A stretch of 64,000 nucleotides of DNA, from the NCBI RefSeq assembly GCF_029633865.1, contig NC_079217.1, forward strand, positions 59,627,578-59,691,577, given 5' to 3'. Source of the stretch: Lampris incognitus. Its lineage: Eukaryota > Chordata > Actinopteri > Lampriformes > Lampridae. Both the position numbers and the translations under genes were made by a program. Below, piece by piece: positions 12,162 through 22,698 of this stretch; position 1 is the first letter of the stretch; each line of letters starts with the position of its first letter. The notes beneath the pieces are model-generated. The model was not told the DNA's origin. It was given only the letters and a program-made list of their open reading frames with translations, and made no database searches.

Positions 12162-13322
12162 TTTTCAGCTCTGGCCTGGGACCGGTGTTACTAACTCGGG
12201 TTCTACTAAAACTTAAGCAAAATAATCCTATCCTGTTCGTGACGTCAAATATGTAGCGGGCATAATAAGCCACGCCTTGTAGGGGTAGTAATAGCACTTA
12301 TTTACCTTGAAAGATTAGGTTAATGAAGGGATCAGGGTCCCCATTCCCAATGCAATTAGTCTCAGTACTTATGTGGGTAAGTATGTGGATGCCTGTCCTG
12401 CTGAACAGAGTGGTTAGTACCTTACACCCTGTAAGATATCGTGAGGTGGGCTTCACACTAAGGTATTTGACACGGCGGCCCTGACATGTAGAGTGTATGC
12501 TGTGCTATGGGTCCAACTCAGCATAACCCTCCCTCCCCAGAACCAACAGGACAGTTGAGACGCCCCTACTCCAAGGTAAGTACACAACTCCAAAATACTT
12601 ATAAACCCTCAGGTAAGTATTGTAATAAGCCCTAAACTCCAAACACAGTGAAGATGAATCAATAGGCAAGAACAGTTTAGTATTAATTGAATGTAATACT
12701 ATAGGATGACAATAGCAAAAAAATAAAATATAAAATGCAAAAAAACAGAGTTTGACTTTCTTTGTATACACAGTATCTCTTGGTATACACCATGTCAACA
12801 CAACCTCAGATGAGAAACTCACTCTAAATGTTGAGTATCAAAACCAATGAATGATCGAACATAAACAGTGATGTTCGGGTTTTTTTTAACACAGTCTAGT
12901 AATGACTAAAAACGAAATTGCAACAAATACCAGTCTGATGGATCCTGGGCACACGAGATGAGCCGCTGGAGAGACGCCTGTACGGCAGGGCAAACCACGT
13001 GACGTGCGTGTAGTCTACGTGACTCGCTGTAGAAGTTAGATGGCGCCAACAGCAATGCAATGCGTTCAATGTTCACACTGCTCTTGAAATAACTTCCACT
13101 CAGGCAAGCAATCTTCCGTCACAAAACTAGAAAAACACGACTGTCCTCCGAGTCCTCGTCTCAGCATCCAACAGTTCATCCGAACACGTGCAGTCCCAGT
13201 ATTGAGAACTAACGAGCCGCTACGACCAGTGAGCTAGCTAGCTTCACTGACAAATAGACTAACGTTAGCACTGTAAACTACTAATAACACACATTAGCCC
13301 CTAGCTAACGGGTCTGACCCTT

Positions 13323-13378
13323 TAGCCGAGCGGTTAGTGATGTCGCCTTGTGGTGCAGTACACCCCGTATCGAATCCC
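13323..13378 (+). promoter_or_regulatory. Pol III-type A and B boxes in TRIM LTR 1
   Basis: TAGCCGAGCGG at 13323-13333 fits the A-box consensus at every position. Gtatcgaatccc at 13367-13378 is a B box with two mismatches. LTR 2 repeats the pair at 13561-13571 and 13605-13616. Confidence 0.6.
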
Positions 13379-13406
13379 ACACCGGGCAAGAAAATAACCG
13401 GTTACA

Positions 13407-13425
13407 TTGCTGGCAGCGGTGGGAT
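13407..13425 (+). promoter_or_regulatory. tRNA-Leu-type primer binding site of the TRIM
   Basis: TGGCAGCGGTGGGAT follows the first LTR after four bases. It is the complement of the acceptor and T-arm end of vertebrate tRNA-Leu(AAG) as I recall it. The CCA-complement is tgc rather than TGG. Confidence 0.65.
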
Positions 13426-14288
13426 CCGGAAGTGTGCAGATCCTCAGAAGTCTCTTCGGAGCGCGGGAATAACAAAGCACGAGGGCGTGCTTCCGGGGAG
13501 GGTGACGACTGTAAACTACTAATAAGACACGTTAGCCCCTAGCTAACGGGTCTGACCCTTTAGCCGAGCGGTTAGTGATGTTGCCTTGTGGTGCAGTACA
13601 CCTCGTATCGAATCCCGCACCGGGCAAGAAAATAACCGGTTACAGCACTATAGGCTTATCCAGTGCGGTGCTAAGCTAGTGCTGGAGATAGTCCAATCAC
13701 TAAACACTAATGTCTACTACTGTCTGTCTAGAATCCTCTTCGTGCCTCATGCACACTACAACAATGGCAAATGTTCCTCTTAACTCACGGCACCGACGAA
13801 GCACTGACTTCCACATCCTCAGTCCATGACCATTTCAAACACTCCATTGCTAGTCGGGGGGAATTCAAGCTAGCTGGTGGTCACTCGCAGCCTCCAAGCA
13901 GCACACCTTCTCCGACGCACCCCAGGAATCAGGAATTCGTCCCAAAGGATTCTTGTAGACGGCAACACATTCACTCCACGTACAGTACGTGTCTGTCTCT
14001 CTCTGGATTTCATATTTTTTCTATTAGAAAAAAAAATTGTTGAGCGAACCACACACACCCGCAAAGCTTTCGCACACCGCGCCTCTCTTCTTCCCCTCCC
14101 CCCTCCCCCGTTGTGTTAGAGAGCCTCACTCTGATTGGCTACAATGGAGGGGGCTTGCCTGATACTAACCCAATCATACACGACTATACTCAGAATATCT
14201 GCATCCCTACATAAATGTGAAACTCTCCTCACAACCATCTCAGAAGAGACACCACCTGAGGAATTATGGCAAAGCATCAAATCCATAT

Positions 14289-14364
14289 TGTGACATGCAT
14301 GGATAAGTAGACATGTTGGCCGCTGGCTGACGTATCCCGCCCCCCCCCCCCCGAATTCGCTGCA
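14289..14364 (+). repeat. shortened solo LTR related to the TRIM-like family
   Basis: Starts tgtgacatgcatggat and ends cgaattcgctgca. It is flanked by atat on both sides (14285-14288, 14365-14368), and removing it restores the LINE frame. Compared with 14777-14933, the tRNA-like middle has been replaced by a C run. Confidence 0.65.
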
Positions 14365-14776
14365 ATATATTTGCCCGCCACAGACACAACATTAGGGGAA
14401 AAGAAACGAAAGAAGACAAGGCCATGGGTAAGCGATGAAACTAAAAACTGCAGAACAAAGAGATAGGCTTGAACAAGCGGAATGTAAAGGAATATAAGAA
14501 TCTCAAGAGAAAAGTACAGCGCCGCATTTGGCGAGATAAGCGTACTTGGCTGGAACATGAATGCCAGAAGATTGCAGAATTCGACAAAGAGAACAAATCA
14601 AAAGAATTCTTTGATCGAATCAAGTCTGGGAAACGAAAACCCTTTTCACCCAACCAACTATGTGTGAAGGACAAAGACAAGAACAAATCAAGCGACCCAA
14701 ATTACCAGACCATAGCTTAGCCACACAAGCAAAATCTTACTTTATATCGTTTTAAACAGACTTAAGTTCAAAATAT

Positions 14777-14933
14777 TGTAACGTGCATGAATAAGAAGAC
14801 ACGCTGGCCGCTAGCTCGCGGGTCTGAGCCTTTAGTCGAGCGGTTAGCGATGTCTCTTGCGGTGCGGGCGATACGGGTTCGCTTCCCGGCCGCGGCAGTT
14901 CCTGTGGTTGCGTTGTTCCCCGAATTCGCTACA
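14777..14933 (+). repeat. solo LTR with tRNA-like core, related to the TRIM
   Basis: A 157-bp block starting tgtaacgtgcatg and ending cgaattcgctaca. The flanks are atat and atct, a 4-bp duplication with one change. The middle has an A box TAGTCGAGCGG (14833-14843) and ggttcgcttcc (14876-14886). The region cctttagtcgagcggttagc matches the TRIM LTR. Confidence 0.7.
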
Positions 14934-15060
14934 ATCTAGACTGAAATTGCAGAAGAACAACTTGGTTTCAGAGCCGGAAGAGGAACAGCTGATATGCTAT
15001 GTGGATTACAAGTCCTCATTGAGAAGATCAACGAATACAATGAAAAAGAGGGGTACATAG

Positions 15061-15680
15061 TTTTCATGTACTGACACCCACAAGGACGGCGCTGGATGAG
15101 TGAGTGATGATAGTTGAGTGACAAATGTATCATATTTGGGTTGTTTCTGCAGATATCTGAATATGTTTGGCAGAGATAGTGTCTCGCTTTTTTATGCTAG
15201 ACTGTTTGGTTGGAAAAGTGCCCTGGCTGGTTAGCTGGTCACGTGCTCAGGTTCACGTCAAATTGAGTGGATGTTGCCTACCTGAAAATACTGTGTTTTG
15301 TTGTTTTAATGTTTTTGCAGTCATTGTATTTGACAATGTGGTTGCTGTGGAAATGTCCTGGAAAATATATTGCATATCTTTGTGAATGTACACTTACCTG
15401 CAGTGTACCTTTCATATGGAAGCAAATAACCACACGTACAACTAATTGTAATCAGATCTATTTTGTTTATATGTTTTGTTTAGTTTTACAAAAAAGAAAG
15501 GATTCAATGACAAAGCTGGATAAACAAGGAAACCAAGTAAAGAACCTAAACTTTTTCAAGCCTTAAGTCTTTATTGGATCAACCATGTTAACTATCTGTC
15601 TAGTCTGATACTGGAATGTTAGATGAGGACAGAATACCCCTTTATGGCCTCTGCTTTAGAAAAGTCCTAGATCCGCCCCT
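15061..15680. other. unassigned, ending in a hAT-like terminus
   Basis: No coding match. The stretch ends at 15668-15681 with agatccgcccctg, which reads on the other strand as caggggcggatct, a common hAT terminus. The partner end was not found. At 15686-15765 a small LINE RT fragment follows (EWRRNVLVLIFKNKG). Confidence 0.4.
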
Positions 15681-15881
15681 GTAAGGAGTGGAGAAGAAAT
15701 GTACTGGTACTGATATTCAAGAATAAGGGGATGTGCAGAGCTTTAATAACTTGTACAGAATTCCCTCAGGAGTTTCATGCACTGCCCTCTGTGTGGCCAG
15801 TAAGGGGAGGCGCCGACATTGTCATTATCGTAGTGCCACATGGGAATTGAGCGACTGTCTGCTGTTAGTTGCTGCTAGATA

Positions 15882-17335
15882 CTGTAGGCAGTAAAGGGGT
15901 GAGGACATTCTGTGTGAGTATTCGCCCTGTAGTCTATGATTTCTTTTGTCACATCATTGTCCTTGTGCCACAGGAATCTTAGATAGTTCCTGTGTTCTTC
16001 TTGCACCAAGAAACAATGAAACATCTGCTGTATAGCTGCCAGGACAGCAACCGTTTCCTTCCAGAACCGCATCAGAACTCTAAGAAGTGAGTTGTTGAGG
16101 TCGGGGCCTGTAAGGAGCACATCATTGAGAGAAACACCTGAGTGTTGGGCACTTGAGTCAAGCACTACCCTGATTTGACCTGGTTTTTGTGGGTGGCACA
16201 CCCTAAAAGTCGGCAGGTACCAGCATTCTTCATCTTCCTCCAGTGATGGTGCTCCCTCGGCATGGTCGTTCTCAAATATTCTCCCCATGAAGGCCACATA
16301 TTGCTGTTGCATCTCTGGCCTCCTTTTTAGGCTTCGTTTGAGTGATGCAAAGCGTTGGACTGCTTGTTCTCGATTGTTAGGCACGTGACGTCTTGGTTGT
16401 CGGAATGGGAGCCGAGCTACCAAGCTATGTGAGTCATTTCTGTAGACTTCTTTGTCCATCAGTTTCAAGAAGACCTCATCTTCAGTTGAAGATGCCAGCT
16501 TGTTTTCGTGTCCTGTGTGATTGAAGACGGTTTGTCCCAACATTTCCTCCGCGGCTTTACTGGACTCTGCGATCCTGTCTTGTGCCTGATGAATCTTTTC
16601 TTTGATGTGTAAGAAGCTTGTCCAGGGTTGGAGGAGTGAGGGCCATCCATTGTCGAGCACAGTTGTTTTGAAAGTGTAGACTGTTGGCTTGTGTGTATTC
16701 CCCAAGCAGATTTCTCCAACAAGCACCCAGCCTAGGTCTAGGCAATGGGTGAAGGGGGCGTTTGTGAGGGCAGTTGACTTGTTCCCGTACCTAATTATGT
16801 CTTTGCCGAGTAGCAGGAGGATCTCAGCAGTAGGGTCAATCTCTGGGATGTGCTCTGTTACCGTGACAAGATGCGGGTGATGTAAAGCCGCATTTGGCAT
16901 TGGGATTTCGGGCCGATTGTCGAGTATATCATTGCACCCAATGAGTGGTGGGAGAGGGATTGTGACCTTTCCATTGAGTGACTCAACCACAAAGTCTTCA
17001 GCCTTTTGTCCGGATGTTTCCATTGTGCCATTACACGTTCTCAGATAGTAAGAATTTGGTTCACACTCGACGTTGAACAGCTTGAAAAAACTGGACCTTG
17101 CTAGCGACTAGTTACTTTGGTCATTCAGGATGATGTAGGCCTTGATAGCTTTGTCCGGTTGTCCATTGCGATATACCTTCACAAGGCAAAGCTTAGAACA
17201 TGACCGGCCGACTTGTCCTGTGCCGCAAACTTCTCTGCAGTTCGAGTTGACAATAGCTTTGATGTCGTTGCTTTCTTCTCCCTCTCCTCCCTTCGAATAA
17301 CAGGAAGTGAACTTGTAACTCTTTACGCTTGACAA
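15882..17335 (-). pseudogene. BEL/Pao protease and reverse transcriptase (fragment)
   Basis: A minus-strand frame of about 380 codons (17023-15875) follows a short upstream frame (17335-17108) with CLVKVYRNGQPDKAIKAYII and LNDQSN, a degenerate protease. The large frame has the Pao linker (GKDIIRYGNKSTALTNAPFT), LGWVLVGEICLG, the basic segment RRHVPNNREQAVQRFASLKR and the RT start (QIRVVLDSSAQHSGVSLNDV). It is cut off after EIIDYR, before the catalytic YxDD. One stop separates the two frames. It is not the element at 2900. Confidence 0.85.
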
Positions 17336-17670
17336 ATGCTTATCAAAATAAGAGTCTGTAGAATATTATCAAAATAAGAGTCTATCCATATTATGCATTC
17401 AAGGCAACACAAGGATTAATCACCGTCACCAGATGGAAATCATCTCAGTAGATACAATAAAACAGGAGCGATGTTTTCTTACATTTTTTTATTACATTAG
17501 AATGAATGAAAGTCAATTTTCTTAATATTAGCAGAACTCTGAAATCTCATGTGCAGTAGTGCTAAGACATGGCTGACTTATCCGGGGTCATACCAGGTGA
17601 TAGGCGTTGCAAAACTATGTTAGATGCTCCTTTTGACCTGAAAAAATGTGAATTTCAGCACTCACCAACA

Positions 17671-17781
<111 letters not shown>

Positions 17782-17857
17782 CCTGCTCTGCCATACCATG
17801 AACCCTGATTCCCTGAGTCGCAACATCAAGTGTGGAACAACAACTCACTTGAGAATT

Positions 17858-20040
17858 ATTTTTTTTCACAACTTTTTTTTATTGAAATCTTACAATCAAT
17901 ATATTATACAGACATATATGAAGTCAATGTCTATATTTACATAAAAAAACAACAGCAACCAAAATTCAACATAGAAAAAAAAAGACAAAAAAAACCAAAC
18001 AGACATATAGCCCGGCCGCCTAGCCAATCAGAAAAAACACAGCTTGTATACTCAAGACAAATAAACAACATTCTAAAATGAAATTATAGATATACAGAAA
18101 AAAATATATAATTGTAAAAAAAAGTTAAAGGATACACCCATATCACCACACATGTAAATAAACTTAGCACAAAAAGTAAGGAAATTTGTGTTTGGTAGAT
18201 TATTTCTTTGTTGTAACAATGCTTCTTGGCAATAAATCTTGTATCAGGCACCTGATTGTCAGCACCTGGGGTACCAGAAGCTCAAAACAAGAGTCAATAG
18301 CAACAGCAAAATAAGCTGTTTGGCATTGGCAAATTTTTCCATGGGCACAACCCACATACTCCGCTCTGCTGCTCGTCCCACAAATGCATGTTCCTTACAA
18401 ATGTGGCACCATTTAAAAGGGGAATAAACAGGCTTTCCAACGGTATACGATTTATTGGCAAAAAGCAATGTTACAACAAAGAAATAATCTACCAAACACA
18501 CATTTCCTTACTTTTTGTGCCAAGTATAGATTACCCCAAGTTTATGGGGTGTCGAGTGACTGCATTTCCTTAACAATTTTCCAGAAAGGATCCCATGTTT
18601 TATGGAGTCTGGTTGTTGAACCCTTTGAAACACATCTTATTTTCTCCATCTTAATAAAATACAAAATGTCCCTGAGCCACATAGACTGAGATGGAGGTGT
18701 GGGTGATTTCCGGTGTAATAAAATGAGGTGTCTGGCCAGAAGAGTTGTGAAAGCTACCAGGTCTGCTTCATGCGATGGCCATGGCAGGTCAGCAGGAGGG
18801 ACACCAAAACAAGCTGCTAAAGCTGTCTGCCTGATTGAAATCTCAACACTATTTGAAATTGTTTTAAAAATTTCTGACCAAACATTGAATAGGGAAGGGC
18901 AGGACCAAAACATGTGGCTATATGTGGCCAGGGCCTGATGGCATCTGGCACAGGTGGGATCAATGTTATTGTAGAGCTTAGCTAACTAGCTAACAGACTA
19001 GCTTGGTCTAGTCAGAAAGGCACGAGCTGAGGAAGCCTCTTGGATGAGAGGCGAAACGTCTTCACGGATATATACCAAGTCCAGTTGCACTTGATTCAAC
19101 TCCTTTGGATAACCATGACCTGGATGAATGAGAACATTCACAGACAGCTTAGCTAACCTAACTTTAGTTCAATGTGTACGGTGTACAATTTCACATTGAA
19201 CCAGTCCATGTCTAGCACACATTGAAGAGGAGTGGACCCGCCGTAGAATTACCTCCCACTGGTCGTCGGTGATCTCTACTCCCACGTCCTCCTCCCATCC
19301 CCTCTTTATAATCCCCTTTGTGCAAGGTGAGGGTCTTAAAAAGGGGTCAGTAGCAGTGGCATCCGGGAGATTGGGAAATTGAGAACAAATATTATAGACA
19401 AAACTACGGATTTGCAAGTATCTAAAAAAAATTTGGTTTTAAAAGTGAATATTTCTCAGATAGTTGTTCGAATGATGCAAACATGTTTCCTATATATAAA
19501 TCTCTGAACGTTCTGATACCCAGAGTAGACCAGTGCAAAAAAACCCTCCATCCATCAGGGAGGGGGGGAGACAGGGTTAGCTGCAACTGGAGCCCATAGA
19601 GAAAAAGACTGTAAACCAAAATGTCATCTAAACTGGTTCCAGATCCTTAATGATGATTTAACAATAATATTTTTAGAGTACGAAGAAGAAAAGAAGCTTA
19701 AAGGTGCGTATGCAAGAGCTGTCAATGAGGCAGGACTAGAAGAAGAGGTTTCTAAATCCAACCATGCAGGGGATGAAGGGGCCTACTCACACTGAGTCCA
19801 ATACTGTAATACTCTTAAGTTGGCTGCCCAATAACACAATCTAAAATTTGGCAAAGCCAAGCCTCCCAAAGATTTTGGTCTTTGTAATGAAGTTCGACCA
19901 AGCCTAGGGACGTTTTTATTCCGGATGAACTCTGACACCAAGCTGTTAATTTTGCGAGAAAAAAAAAAGATTGTGTAAGAAAAATGGGTAAACACTGAAA
20001 AGGTATGAAAATTTTGGTAGGGAGTTCCTCTTTACTGAAT
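17858..20040 (-). mobile_element. L1-like LINE, 3' part of ORF2 and 3' UTR
   Basis: Minus-strand coding pieces: INSLVSEFIRNKNVPRLGRT then GGLALPNFRLCYWAANLRVL (19995-19783), and the C-terminus MFWSCPSLFNVWSEIFKTIS (18913-18542). Both match fish L1 ORF2. The 3' end at about 17860 has AATAAA and an A-rich tail. A Penelope-like piece interrupts it at 18960-19165, and a local inverted repeat lies at 18165-18526. Confidence 0.8.
18960..19165 (+). mobile_element. Penelope-like element terminal fragment with hammerhead-like core
   Basis: Contains ctgagga (19027-19033), a perfect 6-bp hairpin gcctct/agaggc and then gaaac (19053-19057). This order fits a hammerhead ribozyme core, known from Penelope-like elements. 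The rest of the fold is not convincingly complete. Confidence 0.5.
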
Positions 20041-20263
20041 TAACCCATTTGAGGATATTTTATTTCAGAAGCTAGGACAGGACACCCCCCCCCTTCATTC
20101 GGTCATATATAGTATATATATTTATAATATTTTTTGATATTATAATCTAGTTTCTTCAAGTGCAATCCCTTTGGGATGTAGGAATGTACTAAGAGAGACA
20201 CAAGCACACACACACAAAGCTATTACTCCTATTTCTTCCTCTTGATTGGGGAGTTCGTCTTAC

Positions 20264-20317
<54 letters not shown>
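20264..20317. repeat. (CA)n microsatellite
   Basis: About 54 bp of CA just downstream of the GT92 stop codon. Confidence 0.97.
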
Positions 20318-20318
<1 letters not shown>

Positions 20319-20366
20319 CCGCTTTCTCTCACATAAGCACTCCCCCACACACAAGGACCCTTCCAG

Positions 20367-20505
20367 CTATTGTGTATCATCTTCCTGAACGAGTCCTGTC
20401 TCTTTGAGGACAGTGTTGACAGCAAGGATCAGGCGGTCACTGTAAACAAGCAGTCGGCTATCATATATGAGCTGATCTGGAGTCAGCTTGGTCTCCATCG
20501 GAGCT
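20367..20505 (-). CDS. GT92 exon 9: C-terminus and stop
   Basis: A 139-nt terminal exon with acceptor CTCTCCAG. It encodes an amphipathic tail ending VQEDDTQ; the TAG stop is at 20369-20367. A decayed Tc1 transposon starts within about 130 bp of its acceptor. Confidence 0.85.
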
Positions 20506-22664
20506 CTGGAGAGGAGGGAAATAAAGCTTGATTACGGCACTGGGATATGTATGCACTGAGTGTACCAAACATTGGGACCAGTACCAGTAATGAATAAATT
20601 TCAACAGGGTCACAAGGGAAATGATCCAATATTACATGTCTGTCAGTGGCAAAAGTATGTGAACCTTTGTTTTCAGTATCTGGTGTGACCCCCCCCCCCT
20701 TCTTCCCTTGTGCAGCAAAAACTGCAACTAAACGTTTCTGGTAACTGTTGATCAGTCCTACATATCGGCTTGGAGGAATTTTAGCCCATTCCTCCGTACA
20801 GAACAGCTTCATCTCTGGGATGTTGGTGGGTTTCCTCACATGAACTGCTCGCTTCAGGTCCTACCACAACATTTGGATTGGATTAAGGTCAGGACTTTGA
20901 CTTGGCCATTCCAAAACATTAACTTTATTCTTCTTTAACCATTCTTTGGTAGAACAACTTGTGTGCTTAGGGTCGTTGTCTTGCTGCATGACCCGCGTTC
21001 TCTTGAGATTCAGTTCACGGACAGATGTCCTGACATTTCCCTTAAGAATTCGCTGGTGTAATTCAGAATTCATTGTTCCATCAATGATGGCAAGCCGTCC
21101 TGGCCCAGATGCAGCTAAGCAAGCTCAAACCATGACACTACCACCACCATGTTTCACAGATGGGATAAGGATCTTATGCTGGAATGCAGCGTTTATCTTT
21201 CTCCATACATAACGCTTCTCAGTTAAACCAAAAAGTTCTGTTTTGGTCTCATCCGTCCACAAAACATTTTCCCAACAGCCTTCTGGCTTGTCCACGTGAT
21301 CTTTAGCAAACTGCAGACGGGCAGCAATGTTCTTTCTGGAGAGCAGTGGCTTTCTCCTTGCAACCCTGCCATGCACACCATTGTTGTTCAGTGTTCTCCT
21401 GATGGTGGACTCATGAACATGAACATTAGCCAATGTGAGCGAGGCCTTTAGTTGCTTAGAAGTTACCCTGGGTTGCTTTGTGACCTGGCCGACTATTACA
21501 CGCCTTGCTCTTGGAGTGATCTTCGATGGTGGACCACTCCTGGGGAGGGTAACAATGGTCTTGAATTTCCTCCATTTATACACAATCTGTCTGACTGGAT
21601 TGGCAGAGTCCAAACTCTATAGAGATGGTTTTGTAACCTTTTCCAGCCTGATGAGCATCAACAACGCTTTATCTGAGGTCCTCAGAAATCTCCTTTGTTC
21701 TTGCCATGATACACTTCCACAAACATGTGTTGTGAAGATTAGACTCTGATAGACCCCTGTTCTTTAAATAAAACAGGACGCCCACTCACACCTGATCGTC
21801 ATCCCATTGATTGAAAACACCTGACTCTAATTTCACCTTCAAATTAACTGCTAATCCTAGAGGTTCACATACTTTTGCCACTCACAGATATGTAATAATT
21901 TTCCTCAACAAATAAATGACCAAGTATAATATTTTTGTCTCATTTGTTTAATTGTGTTCTCTTTATCTACTTTTAGGACTTGTGTGAAAATCTCATGATG
22001 TTTTAGGTCATATTTATGCAGAAATACTGAAAATTCTAAAGGGTTCACAAACTTCCAAGCACCACTGTAAGTAGCTGTCATTCCTGTTGTAAAACTTGGT
22101 GCGTGGTACTAAATACAATGGAAAGTGACTAAATGAACGGATGAAACCTTTCTTGCACTGGAGGGAATTTGTCTTGCACACACACGTCACACACACACTT
22201 TTCCAATACCTTGTATGGTACATGTGTGCAATGTCGCCGCTAACCCAAACGTGGCCCTTCTGTGAGCTCAGCAGGCCATGGACAGTGGGGCGGAACACAG
22301 CTCGGGGGTTGATTATCATCTTAAAGTTGCTGTGAGTCCACTGGTTGACGGGTTCGTGGTGCAGGTGTGCCAGGATGTTCACGCCGGGCACATCCTTCCA
22401 GGCGGGGCAGCAGCCATGCGGGAGATTGGGGGACAGCGAGGACGGGGGAGGAGGGAGGCTGGCGGTGACAGGAAAAACGCTGTTCTCGAACAAGTAACCG
22501 AAGTCGGAGCCAAGCTTTTGCTCCAGAAGAGGAAGCAGCTCCCCCCAGCTGGAAGAATAAAGATGTCATCCCAATCACCTGAAATACTCATTTAACTCGT
22601 GATATACCTGTTGTGTTTGTCTTTCTGACTGTCTCTCGATCCCCCCCCCACACACACACATGCA

Positions 22665-22698
<34 letters not shown>

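Larger units (their letters stand above)
13272..13644 (+). mobile_element. TRIM: miniature LTR retrotransposon with tRNA-like LTRs
   Basis: Two direct 135-bp repeats (13272-13406 and 13510-13644) differ at 5 positions, start tgtaaact and end ccggttaca. They flank 103 bp. The internal part opens with ttgcTGGCAGCGGTGGGAT; its last 15 bases are complementary to the 3' end of vertebrate tRNA-Leu, a primer site. It closes with a purine run, ggggagggtga. The 4-bp duplication gcac flanks it (13268-13271, 13645-13648). There is no coding capacity. Each LTR has an A box (TAGCCGAGCGG) and a B-box-like gtatcgaatccc 44 bp apart, the spacing of a tRNA gene. Confidence 0.85.
9060..14211 (-). mobile_element. 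Gypsy retrotransposon with 1.58-kb LTR, internally deleted
   Basis: In element orientation the 5' LTR is 14211-12252, holding a 377-bp TRIM-plus-duplication insert. A primer site (TGACGTCACGAACAGGA) fits the 3' end of a tRNA-Ser. Next come gag from 12161, a CCHC knuckle, protease (11149-10826, continuing to about 10670), the RNase H end, and parts of integrase ending at 9060. Most of RT and part of the integrase core are deleted. No 3' LTR is present. A solo copy of the LTR lies at 27873-29454. Confidence 0.85.
12252..14211 (-). repeat. 5' LTR of the 9060-14211 Gypsy, interrupted by a TRIM
   Basis: Starts tgtagggatgcag on the minus strand and ends gcccgctaca. Removing the TRIM and one 4-bp duplication leaves about 1583 bp, against 1582 bp for the solo LTR at 27873-29454. 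Confidence 0.85.
14212..15060 (+). mobile_element. non-LTR retrotransposon ORF2 fragment with two LTR-like inserts
   Basis: Once the inserts at 14289-14364 and 14777-14933 are removed, the frame reads across the joins. It gives a linker (EETPPEELWQSIKSIYLPAT, then KRKKTRPWVSDETK), a basic region (YKNLKRKVQRRIWRDKRTWL), and after 14938 an RT finger (EEQLGFRAGRGTADMLCGLQ). RT-like coding stops at about 15060. The clade is not assigned. Confidence 0.7.

Noticed and set aside
9098-12216. Many plus-strand frames over the minus-strand Gypsy
   Set aside because: They are shadows of gag-pol on the other strand and have no domains.
13323-13378. Genuine tRNA gene
   Set aside because: The A and B boxes are present, but the sequence lies inside both LTRs of a TRIM, the acceptor stem does not pair, and the B box is imperfect.
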